A stretch of 64,000 nt of DNA from Cenococcum geophilum 1.58 (Eukaryota > Ascomycota > Dothideomycetes > Gloniales > Gloniaceae): assembly GCA_001692895.1 (NCBI GenBank), contig KV748194.1:434001-498000 (forward strand), read 5' to 3'. Of the stretch, positions 10,504-21,922 are shown piece after piece. Each line of letters begins with the position of its first letter. Within the stretch, counting starts at the first letter, position 1. A program made the position numbers and the translations under genes. The notes under the pieces were generated by a model, which ran no database searches, was not told where the DNA came from, and saw only the letters and a program-made list of their open reading frames with translations.

Positions 10504-12412
10504 TTATACTAAGCTCACCCTATCTTGCCTGGGAAGGCCTTAATAATATCCCACCCTAAAGAAACTTCGTCTGCAACAACGTATTAATATACTATACTTA
10601 GACACTAAAACAACTCTACATTACCTAGGAAGGCCTAGATAATATTCCACTTTATAAGCTAGATAGGACTAGACCTATACCCCTAGAATTAAAACTAAAG
10701 CGTATAATACTAATAAACCTTAGGAAGCTAACGATGGTACCTAAAGCAAGCTTATTTAAGAGAGCTACCTTTACCTAAGAGGAACCTAAGATCTAATTAG
10801 GATTAGAAATTAAAGATAATAATATTATTATAGACGTACGCGAGTAGATTCGCGCCCTTATAGCTAGCTAGGAAGCTAATTATCTTAAAGTAAGAAATAT
10901 ATAAGCAACCCTATAAGAGATTCTAAAGAGCCTCGCGGCCTTGCAAAATAGCCTAGCTTTCCCTTCTTAAAGCCCTAGCCAACCTATTTACTCCACTAAA
11001 TGCGATATACTAGGGAGTATGGATATAATAACAAAGCAATTAAAGTCTATTAAGCTCCTTAACCCCCTACCACTATCTAATAGGATAGACCCTACCTTTA
11101 AGAATTAGAGGATTTAAGTATAAGGAAAGCTCTATATTAACTATAACTATTTCCTTTTTAAAGAAGCTAAAATACTCTACCTCTTTAGTCGAACTACTAG
11201 GGACGCCTAATAGTACCTTTAAGCCAAGTTTAAGGACGACTCCCCTATCTAATTTATATCTATTAATAAAATAATACGGCACCTAGCGGCTATTTATATT
11301 AACCCAAATAAAGTATAGAATGCCCGTTATAACTATAATCGCCTAATAATAAAACTAAACTAACCCTTTGCTAAATTCTAGACTTAATTCCTATACCTTA
11401 TAGGAGAAGGCTAGGTTCCCCTTAAGAACTACTAATTAGACCTATATAATAAGCTAATAATCCGGCTATAAGAAAAGATCGCTATAACCTTAAATAACCT
11501 ACTAACCTATAAAAGACTTGCAGCTTATTACCTATTATTAGACTTAAAACTAAAGCGGATTAACGCCTACCCTAATTAGTAGAAGCGACTCTGTAATAAT
11601 TAAAACTTACTAGCTATACTTATAGGAGCTAGAGTAGAAAGATAAGTTATAACTACTTTTACACTAAAGGCGGTTATAACTATATACTAGCGAGCCTTGC
11701 CTAACTAGTTACGTACTACACTATTAACTAATATTCGCTATAATACTCTAATTAACCCTACCTCGGCTATATGCTATAACTGCAATAAGTAGGGTTACTT
11801 TACTTTATTTTGCCTGGAGCTAAAGAATATAGGCAATATTAAGGAAATAGAGGAAGGAGAAACGTCTAATAAGTTAGGAAAAGAAGAACCCTAGGGAAAG
11901 ACTCCCCCCTAGGGTACTCTATTGATCTTAAAGAGATTAATCTTAGTTAGTTAATAGGTAAAAAGCATTTTACGGTTCTATATATAGTATCTTAAAATAA
12001 ATATAGAGTTAATATAACCGCCCTTATTAATACTAGAGCAAATAGCTTTGCCTTTATAAATACTACCTATATAAATAATATTGCTAAGTTTCTAAATACA
12101 GAAGCTATCTAACTAGAGAAGCCTATTTAGGTAAAAGGCTATAACGGCTAAGCTGGTTAGCCTATTACTCACGTCTTAAAGTTATATATTACTCTTAATA
12201 GATAATGCTAATATAGTATCCCCTTTTACATCCTAGACCTAGGGTTCTATAATATAATCCTTAGACGAAAATAAATATCTTATTTTAATATTTGGTTAAA
12301 TATATAATAAAGACGGTTTGTTTAGCCGGAGGATAAACTAAAGTTACCCTCTTTTATTAGGGAAATATAAACTAACTATAAGATACTAGCTATAAGGGCT
12401 AACCCTATTTAC
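10504..12412 (+). pseudogene. Gypsy A gag and aspartic protease remnant
   Basis: Gag covers about 10530-11860 and ends in a zinc knuckle at 11772-11815 (CYNCNKxGYFTLFC, the His changed to Tyr and x a stop at Gln). A protease-like region follows: ALINTRANSFAFINTTYINN near 12030, where the DTGA active site has become N-T-R-A. The frame then breaks at 12412, where the 28-kb element inserted; it continues at 40405. Stops are almost all TAG/TAA at former Gln codons. Confidence 0.85.
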
Positions 12413-12416
12413 TATA

Positions 12417-12911
12417 TTAGGAAATTTTTTTTAGGCTGGTTGTTGCGGTTTGCGGCAAATTGCCGCAAACTGTACGGTTGCGGCAGGTGGATATAGTCGT
12501 TAGCGAATTGTATAAACCGTGCGTTTTGCAATAAGTTTGCAGCACCCTAATAGCAAACCGTGCGTTTTGTAACAAGTTTGCAGCATCTAATAGTAAACCG
12601 CGCGTTTTGTAATAAGTTTGTAGTATCTAATAGCAAATTGCAGTAAAACGCTTAACTACTAAACTAATGCTAGCTTTTTGCTACCCTATAAATAAATAGC
12701 GCGTAAACTGTATAAACTGTACAAACTGTACGAACTGTATAAACTGTACGAACTGTACGAACTGTATAAATTGTACGAACTGTATAAACTATACGAACTG
12801 TATAAATTATAATATACTGCTATAGATTGCCATAGATTGCCATAGATTGCTATAGATTGCTATAATATGCCTTTAAAAATATATTTATATTATAACTACT
12901 ATATAAAATAG
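12417..12911. repeat. Left end of giant element: TIR and three subterminal tandem arrays
   Basis: After the TIR come gcggcaaattgccgc and related G/C-rich motifs. Next are three copies of a roughly 42-bp unit (starting aaaccgtgcgttttgcaat, 12515-12645). Then comes a 10-bp array of gaactgtata/aactgtacga (12695-12810) and a 10-bp array catagattgc (12820-12865). There is no coding signal. Much of the first 250 bp keeps CpA and TpG, unlike the genes beside it. Confidence 0.8.
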
Positions 12912-15320
12912 CTACTCCTCTAAACCTATTATAGACCACGAAGCATTTGCCTTGTCTAGCCCCTTTTCTACCCTCATTCTAAAGATATCTAGATCCTTAT
13001 TATTAAATAGTATAGACTTAACCCCTTTTCTAATAGTATACTAAAGACTTATATTGGGTTTAGCCCCAAGCGTCTTTCTAAATAGCTTAACTACAGCTAT
13101 TAACTGTTTATAATTCTAGTAATATAGTATATTAATGGTACGTTTTTAATTCCGCGATTTTATACCTTTAAAGATAAGCTTATAGGTATTATTTCTAAAA
13201 TTATTACTAGCGCCACCATCCTTGTCTATATCTTCTCCACTATTTACGCTAGCATTGTTGCCTATATCCACTCTATTATATTTATTACCCCCCTTTTTTA
13301 TACTATTCTAATTATCTATATTTCTACCTAGAGCTATATCCGTTCTATTATCCGCATCGCTATCTTTATCTATATTAACTCTACTATATCCGTTACAACA
13401 CTTGTTTATATTAGTCCCGCTATCTATGTCGCTGTTAGGGTTGCTAATATTATTAGGCCTACCGCCTTAGTAATTGGTACTATAGTCGGTTTAATTAGGC
13501 GACATGTTATGGGGTATATTAGGCTAAGTAATAGTACTAGAAGGGCAGGAGGTGTCTAGGTTTAAGGAAAGGGACGCGTTAAGTACCTAGATATAAGTAT
13601 TAGTCCAGAACTGTTATTATAAGTAGTTGTATACTAGTGGAAGTATATTAAAGCGCTGCTTATTAAATCCTGCGTTATAGTCGGAATCTAGGTTAGAAAG
13701 ATTATTAAGACTATGTTTAAATGGATTTGGAATTACTTATGCAGTAGGGTCATTGCTATGTATAGTTACTTAATGTCTTTTTAAGACGCCCTGTTGTAGA
13801 AGCCCTAAAATCCAGTTCTAGCGCTCTGTTAACTAATCCGCCTACATAGCCTTTATCCGTTCCTATATGGCTAATATTAGAGTTAGTTACGGCGTAGCCT
13901 AGGTAGTTAGAATAAGGGTAGAGAAAGAATAAATTACTATTAAGATTGGCACCTGCTTTAAACTTTTGTTGGGTAAAACTACTACTTTTCTATTTATTAA
14001 TAACGTGGCGGATTATTATATAAATTAGTATAACAGCCCCGGGGCTAATTGGGCGTAGAAAGTACTGCGTATCTATACTAAACCTAAATTGCCACTTTCC
14101 TTTAAAGAATGACTTGGAGAGACTAACTATAATAACCGGTGCTATAAAGCGGGATTGCTCGCCCTATAAATAGTTAGGAGAGTGCTAAGGTAGTATAGCT
14201 ATGCGTACTATCTTAGAGTATTAAAAGTTATCCATATAGAGTAGCTTTTCTACTTTAGTAATTATTTCCTACTTAAAGAGCTTTCTAAATAAGTACTTAG
14301 CCTTTACGCAATCTTATATACGTCTTAATAGGTAAAACCGGAACTAGCTAATGCTATTATATATCTATTTTATGTTAGTATATATAAAAGCAATAAGAGG
14401 TAGCTTACTATGCGACATATTAATGGCGACGGTTTTTATATAGCCTCGCTAGAACCGTCGCCTTTGGAAACCCTATTATACTTTACTACTTTATCCTATA
14501 CTAAGTCTATTATCTTTTCTAGAGTCTTTACATTCCCTTCCGGCTATGGCGTAAGAGAAAGACCTTTAGGAGCCTTGCCCGATATTATAAACATTAAAAA
14601 GAAGCGCACAGCAGCTTTTAATATTAGTTTATCCGTAAGTTTTAATTTGGGTTTACTACTACGTTTTATTCCTTGCTATCTTCTAACTATATATATACCG
14701 TATTAAGACTTCTGCGGTTTATTACTGCGTATAGGCGCTATATAAAATAACTTAGCTATAGAGTTATCTTCGGCACTAGAGATAAGCTCTTTAGTAAAGG
14801 GATGGTAGTATTAGAGCCGCTTATTAGGGCGATTTAGGACTTATAACCGCTGTTAAAGCATAAGTAGGTATAAAGGAATAGAGTCTATATAATAGATACT
14901 ATGGTTAAATTCTATATATATAGATCTAGAGATTCTTTATCTAAACTCTACTAGAGTTGTTAATAATACGCTCTTCCCTAGGGTATTAAGCCTCCATCTT
15001 TTTTAGAATCGCTATTTATATCTAACTAACGTTTTAGGATACTATCCCTAGATACTCTATCGCCATATATAGCCGTCTGCTAAAGTTAGCTGCATGCTAC
15101 CGTGTATATACTATTTATAGTACTTTAGCCTAACTGCTGTTCGCGTATACGTTTCTAGATTCTTCTTATACTAGTAGTACTATTTCTTTTACCTTTACCT
15201 TAGTGGTAGGTATATATTAGTATTTTAAGCAGTTATATAGAGGGTAGTTTATACCTTATTCTTTTTAGAAGCTATAGTTATATTCTTTTAGAATAGTGGA
15301 GGTTAGTAAACCTTTAGCAT
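12912..15320 (-). pseudogene. Unknown protein of the giant element, about 800 codons, RIP-mutated
   Basis: A minus-strand frame from ATG at 15320 (MLKVY) to a stop at 12912 has a length divisible by three and reads through many TAG/TAA stops with few or no TGA. The middle (about 14050-14160) reads RFIAPVIIVSLSKSFFKGKW. The stretch at 13200-13650 is rich in Asn, Asp and Gly. The C-terminal part (12912-13150) is basic and ends ASWSIIGLEE. I recognise no family. It is transcribed in the same direction as the transposase and separated from it by 1.2 kb. A second transposition protein or a cargo protein would both fit. Confidence 0.6.
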
Positions 15321-16559
15321 AACTAACGTAGAAGAAGTTAAAGAAGTTAACAAAGATATAAAGATAAAGTATAACACTTTTAAATTATATATTTGCTAGT
15401 GTGGATACAGTTAATAAAATAGAGGAGTAAAGGGGGAGATTTTAATGTTCTGCTGGGGAGCTTAGACCTATTACCAGCCCACTTAAGGCAAATTATGGCA
15501 GATTGCCGCATATCTTGCCGTTAGCTATATAATATTAAGAATTCCTACTAATAAGTAAGCACTAGAGCTAATCTTTACGGGTAAAAGCGTTATAACCGCC
15601 TGTAAAAATGTAAGAATTTAACTAATTTATATGGATATGGCTAACCTTTCTAGCGGTTTAGTAGGTTAACACTACCTAAATAGTAAGTGCTTAACGGTTG
15701 TCCTTATTCTTCTCCCTTATTAAGACGTACTCTAGAGCTCCCCTTTATACCTAGTTAGCCTATAGATACACCCAAGACATAGAGTTAGTTTAATCGCGCT
15801 GTTTCCGCCTTTTTTTACCTAGAATCTCCCTTAAAGCGTATTAGCTTAGGCAATAAGCTAATAAAGTTATTTTATATTTAAAACTTAAGAAAAGCCTTTA
15901 TAGAGGAGCAATATAAGGCTATTCTATATGTTAAGAAGTGGCGGTCGTAAAGATTAGCTATTAATTTAGCCCTAAGTGTTAATAGAGTTAATATACTTAA
16001 TTGCGAACAGTTAGAAGAAGCTTAGACTATAAAGGTAGAGATTATTACAAAAATAAAGCCTATTAAAGAAAAACGTACGGCAAATCGGAAGAGAAAGGTA
16101 AAAGAGGGGGGGTTATTATACTACTCTGCTAATACAAAATCTGCAAAAATACGTATAGCTAGCCAGCCTCTTACTCTAACGAGCCCCTCTACTACTTAAT
16201 TTACCTATATATTGGACACGCTGCCTCTACCTTTAAGCTAACCAACGGCTTTTTTTAACTTCTTTCTATTTTGTCTTATTTTATAGCTAATTTACCTAGA
16301 TTCCTAGGGATTAAATATGCTAGATTCCCCATTACGTTAGCCGTTTTTATTTTCGTTCTAAGGCCTCCTATAATTTAATTAGAAGCTTAGTTTTAGATTT
16401 TTGTTTCTTTATAAACTTATCTATACATATACTATTAATCTAAAGAAAATTATTATTATAGAATTGATTATATATATTCTAATCTATATATAAGTTTATC
16501 TAGAACGTTCTTCTTTTATTTAGTAAAGTTGGTATTAGTTATATAGGTCTCTTAATATA
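15321..16559. other. Spacer and possible 3' part of the transposase gene
   Basis: 15480-15540 contains the recurring ggcaaattatggcagattgccgc-like spacer motif. From about 16000 to 16559 a minus-strand frame with only TAG/TAA stops continues toward the transposase, so its C-terminus may extend into this stretch. No motif was recognised that would fix the end. Confidence 0.4.
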
Positions 16560-19500
16560 GGAAATGTTGTATATTCGGTAGCCATCTAGGTTTTATCTAT
16601 TTTGCGCTATATTTATAGGAAATTGTTTCACTTTAATTATCCTATTAAAAGGATCTACCTTGCCTCTATTATATGGACGGAATAGCTTAAGAAGTGCTCT
16701 ATAGTATACTTGGTATCTGCTATTCTTACCTATATAATTTAAGTCCTATACTGATACCAGCAATTCTAAACGGGCAGCCCGCGTTTCCTTTATTCTATTT
16801 ATTATGTTCTTATATTCTTATATAAGAACTTAGTCCCTTTATAGGGCAGTGGTCCGCATTTAGACTAGATTATAGCGTGCCCATACTTTATATAGTCGAT
16901 TGAGATTACGGGAGTCTTTACCGCGTCAAATGTAGTATATTATAGAGTGATGAATATTAATAGGTAAATCTTGTGCCTAGGCTGCATCCCTTTTAAGGCG
17001 CTTAACGTCTAAATCCGTTGCTTGTATACTATTAACTCGCTTATAATATTCCCGTATAAATAAAGCTAGTTTTATAACAAATTTATTAATACTTAGCCTA
17101 GTCTAAATTTCGCAGGCTTTACGCTATAAATTTAGGTTTATTCCGCATATTGAAAATATTTAATTAGTTAACTAGCAGTAATCCCATCTATATGGCTTAT
17201 CTATTAGGTTAACTATGCCTAATAATAATGTAATGTATAAATCTTCTATAGTATTAGCTGCTAGTATTAGCCTTGTGTTTTCCTATAGCTCTATCTCTTA
17301 TATTACTATAGTGTTTGTTAATTCCGTATTAAGATAAATTATTTACTCTTTATACCCTTTACGCTTATTTAATCTTTAATAGAAATTCTTCTAAGGAATA
17401 TATGCCCTTTCGCCGTACTTTATTATAGTTCCTATTAGGGCGCTAAATATATAAATTATCTCCGGATAGTAGGAAATTGCATAAAGTTTAGGTATGTTAA
17501 AATTAGGTAGGTTTTTGTCGTTAGGTTAGTACGGTAAGAACGCCTCCTTAGTCTTATCTATTTAATATAATATAGCTTTAAGATATTTAATTATATCTTT
17601 ATTATGTGATTTATATTTAGCTAATAATGCAAAGTTAACTGTAGCATAAATAAATAGTATTGCCCCCTTGTGCCTATATAGTAACGGTGCTATAACTGGT
17701 ATAATCTAACGAAGAAGGGACTTATATATCTTTCTAGTCCATTAGCTTAACTCTGTAAAGTTATCCCATCTAATTATACCCTAAAAGGGTTTAACCTTGG
17801 CGAATTATGTAGTTAGAAGATGTTTTACCCTATCCTTAGTAGATAATAGGGTTTTTATACCACTTTGATTAGTTATCAGAACCTTCCCTTTCCCTTTTTT
17901 AATATTAAGTAGTAGTACCTAAAGCCAGCTTATTAAATGCTCTGTAACGCCTTTATATAGCTAGTGTAGTAAATTAGGGGCCATTATAGTGTATATATCC
18001 GCTATATAATAGGACTAGGTAAAATTTTAAATTGGCCTAATATACTTAGGGTCGCTGCGATCTAGCTACAAGTTTTACTATTATTTAAGTTGCTTAATAG
18101 TCGATTTGTGTGTCTGTCGCGGCTATTTGCTAGATATAATGCTTAGTAGGTTACCTCGTTTATAAGGCGGTATATAACACATTATATAGTATTACCCTAA
18201 TTTTACTCCTGTTAATATAACCTACTTTTTATAGTCTGCTATAAACCTAGTAAGTATAGGGTAGTATTACCGGATAAACCCATCCGCGTATTGCATTGGT
18301 ATGCTACGCCTAGCAGCGCGTTTAAGGGCTAGTTTTTATATTAACTTAAGTACCTACACACTGCTAAGGTAAATACTTATGTTTAAATATAATGCTTATT
18401 ACTTGATGGTATATATCTAGCTTATTTATCCGGTTACTTAGTAAGTCTATAGGTATATAACCTAAAAGAAGTATTACTAGCCTGCTAGCTGTATGTTAAG
18501 TCTTTAATAGGATATTAAGTATCGTAATATAAACTAGATGCGCCTTTTTGTTTCCGGATAGTGTAGTTAGCTTAGTTTGGTCGCTACTAGGTATTACCAT
18601 AATAGCTATCGCACCATTAGGTAATTAATCTTGGATCTCCTACTAACGGTTAGCCGTATATGCCTTATTATATACTCTATTACCTTTTATATTAAACTAA
18701 CAAATAGGAGAATAAACTATATTATCTTTAAATGGGAAATAACCGATTAGGAAGGCTATTACGCTAAGTATATTACGGTGGTATATCTTTAGGTTTTTAC
18801 CGTATATATTAAGTTCTATAATTTACTAGCTCTTATCGCTTACACCTTTAAAAATAGAATATAGTTTTATCTTAACTTCTTTTGCATTTCGGTATAATAT
18901 ATATCTGTCCCTTATATTTTTAATACGGGGGTCTTATAGCCACGCGTTTATTTCTTTTACTAACGTACTATTACGTACCTACTAGGCAACTTACGCCTAT
19001 TTTGCAAAGCTTATAAAAGGGTAGAATATATTATTACCTTTGTTTATTCTATCTACTGGCTGGCTAGGCCTTAGCGGGTAGTCGTGATCCGTGGCAGATT
19101 ACTAATTAGAGTTCCCCTCTAGGTGGCTAAGTAGGGTTCCTATATAGCGGCCAGTCACTTTATAATAAGTTTGGGTATAATAAATATTTAAGGTAGAGAG
19201 GCTTATTGCCGCGTGACTATACGTTTTAGTGCTAGTTGGTTATTCTGCTGATGCTGTATTACTTAGCTCCTCTGCTAATATTAAGCCGGTATTTCCTGTA
19301 ATGGTTGGTAAAGTATTATTAATAGCGGTGTTAGTTGCTATAAGGTCGTGTACCTATTATTTTATAGTAAATTTGTCGTCTTTATATGTATCCGCTTAAG
19401 CCTAAATTATAGGATGGATATTATCCTGTTAGTTAAGATAGTCTATGCCCGCAGCTTTATAGTATAGCCTATATCGCGCCAATCTACCTACGGTAGAAAT

Positions 19501-19668
19501 CGTGCGCTTATATTTAGGGCACTGGCGATTTATTAAGCCTATTATAATAGCGATAAATGCGGCTCCTTACGTTGTTATTAAGATTAGACAGGTAGGTTTG
19601 TACCTAAAAAGGGTAGAGTATTATATAACTAATCTAATGGCCGTAATCTGCGGCGATCTACTAGCCAT
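16560..19668 (-). pseudogene. Plavaka-type transposase remnant
   Basis: A minus-strand frame from ATG at 19668 reads through RIP stops. An N-terminal Cys/His-poor finger-like region comes first (RQCPKYKRT near 19520). Then comes a PF-F-S-A block (about 19000), followed by QLPNGAIAIMVIPSSDQTKL and SGNKKAHLVYITIGNI-like sequence (about 18510-18660). This is the hallmark order of Plavaka transposases: LPxGA, ASDKT, SG-K-A-P-YxTIGNI. Further on, MAPNLLHQLYKGVTEHLISW (about 17920-17980) matches the conserved PxLLHQLYKGV block. The C-terminal part near 16900 reads RGKDSRNLNRLYKVW. The frame slips around 18000-18300. Assignment is from remembered family motifs, not a search. Plavaka belongs to the CACTA-related DNA transposons of fungi. 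Many stops make it inactive. Confidence 0.75.
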
Positions 19669-19857
19669 CCTAATAACTATAACAACTTACTCCTTTTAAA
19701 TTATAAGTTAAATATACTAAGTAGTATATTATCCTAAGCGCTAATAATATATAAAGCAGTATTGTATCCTATAGTACCTATTATAATTAATTTATAACCG
19801 CTAAATATTTATAAACCTTTAATCCCGCGTCCCTTGCTAATACTATATACACCTAGC

Positions 19858-20868
19858 ATGGTAATAATACAATTAAATAGTATGTATACTATAGAGGAGG
19901 CATGGTATAAGTTTACTGGTAAAACTCCTAGAAAGAATAAGCAGATTATATCCGGGTTTAGTATTAGTAGCGCTCGTTTATATAAGATTAAAGGGGCAGT
20001 TAAGGACATTATAAATAAAAGTAATATAATATCTATACGCTTCTAAGACCGAATAAATTACGCTATTCGAAGTAAGATTATAGCTAAAATCGTTAATTAA
20101 ATCCTAGAGTCTAGTAATGCTCTAGTTAGGTAGACTAAGGAAGTGGCCTAATATCTCCTTACTTGTACGCAGTTAAATATACATAAGAAAGCTGGCCGGG
20201 CTAGTGCTAAATTAGGACTTCGGTATAGAGCTATAAATTCTGCTATAGAGTACCCTTATACAGAGCCTTAGGACGTATATTAATCTCTTTTACCTAAATA
20301 TGTTAATAAATATGACGTTTGGGGTCTTGTAATCTATATATACCGAGATTTAGAGAATATACTACGGTCTATAATTTATATAGACTTAGGTGCTAGTCTA
20401 CTTCAAACTAACTTAGTAAAAGGGTGGATAAGTCTTTTAGATTTCCCTAAATTTCTTAATATTACCTAGGACGCTGGAGTTAACCTAGAGACGGAGGAGT
20501 TATAGGCAGATATATTAATAATTATACTAGTTCGGAATATGGGACTTTTAAAGTATGCAATATGACAAACGCTTAAAGCCTTTAAGGATATAATTGTTTT
20601 CGTAGTTGCGAATATACGCGGTATATAGTATTAGTCCTTATAGCTTTAAATCTAATACTGTTTAGAGTCTTAATTATTCACTAGGAGCCCTACTTAAAAG
20701 GGTATATTAAAGCGGTCTTAATTAAGCTAAAATATTAATTCTAGATAGGCAAAACGTCCTAGGCGCATTAACCCTTATTCTTAGGTTGCATATTCTAATA
20801 TACTTTTAGCTCCGCCTATTATGCTAGTTTTATAAAGAATATTTTCTATAACTAGAGGAAGCGTATTT
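19858..20868 (+). pseudogene. Unknown basic protein of the giant element, about 335 codons
   Basis: The plus-strand frame starts at ATG 19858 (MVIIQLNSMYTIEEAWYKF), divergent from the transposase with a gap of about 190 bp. It reads through TAG/TAA stops to about 20868. The N-terminus (TPRKNKQIISGFSISSARL) looks like a possible helix-turn-helix. The middle has DLGASLLQTNLVKGWISLL, and the C-terminal part is basic (RxAKRPRRINPYS, a nuclear-signal-like stretch). A DNA-binding or regulatory protein of the element is possible, but no family was recognised. The divergent arrangement suggests a shared promoter region with the transposase. Confidence 0.5.
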
Positions 20869-21238
20869 AGCGGCAATCTGCTATAGTAAATTGCCCTTTA
20901 ACTTACGCGCATTATATTCCGTTAGCGAGAGTATTTACCTTAAGCTTATCTACTTTACTTTACTTTTTACCTTTACTACCTTAACTAACTCTTATACGGC
21001 GCCTCTACGCGATATTAATTAATTAATTAATTAGTTTAACCGCCAATTGCTGCTTTAAGCTGCGACTTACTTTTTAAAACTACGGCAATCTGCCTAGCAG
21101 ATTAACTCTTATAATTAGTTTATCTTACTTACCTACTTTAGACTTGCACCTTTACTAATTACTAATTAGATTCTTCTACTTTTATATAGCAACGCTCTAC
21201 TCCTTTTTTATTCCGTCTTAGTATCTTTACATATTATA
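20869..21238. other. Spacer upstream of SNF2 copy 1
   Basis: Contains gcggcaatctgc and cggcaatctgcc motifs (20875, 21085). From about 20950 it is homologous to the region upstream of SNF2 copy 2 (35255-35537), including taactcttatacgg and a ttaattaa run. Both helicase copies were therefore duplicated with their promoters. Confidence 0.6.
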
Positions 21239-21570
21239 ATAAAGGACTTAAATATTATAAAGGGATAGGATATTAATGCTCGTCGCCTTAAGAAAATTAA
21301 GAGATATAATTTTAGATAATATATAAGAGGCCGGGCTTAAAAAACCCATGTTTTATACTGCTAAAGATAAAGTACCATATAATTAGTTTATTTAGAAGAT
21401 TCTTAGCAACTTAACTAAGAAGGAACGTGCTTTAAATAGCTAGTCTAAATAGGCTATTATTCCTTTTATGTTATCCTAGAGGACTAATACTACTAAATGG
21501 TAAAATAATATAAAGTCGGAAGTTAAACCTAATTTAAACCTATAATAACGCTAGTATATATATTTGCTTC

Positions 21571-21757
21571 TGTCACGGCACTGACCTAACATATACTGTT
21601 TTATACTGTCTTATACTGTTCCCTACTGTTAGCTAGCCCACCACTAGCGACTTGGCGGCCGGCCCTACTATTTATATATAATACCCCCTTTCTACCTTTT
21701 TCCCCTCTTTATACCATAACGTAGTTATTTAGTCTACTTTATTGCAGCACTGTAACA
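21571..21757 (+). repeat. Gypsy B 5' LTR
   Basis: 187 bp, tgtcacggcactg ... gcactgtaaca. It includes ccaccactagcgacttggcg, the version of the motif shared by other LTRs of the window. Confidence 0.96.
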
Positions 21758-21922
21758 GTTTATGGTATCTTTAATTTGCGCCCCATCGCGATCACTAATT
21801 CCCTGTACCCTAGCTAATTGACCTCCACCCTAGAGTAATCGCGACCTATACGCACCTTTGCTGAAACCAATATATCCCCAGTATAGTCCTAGAATAATCC
21901 TTAGTTTTTACCTAGCGCCTAG

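Noticed and set aside
19502-19699. 65-codon plus-strand frame
   Set aside because: Antisense to the N-terminal part of the Plavaka-type transposase, which reads with RIP-type stops on the minus strand.
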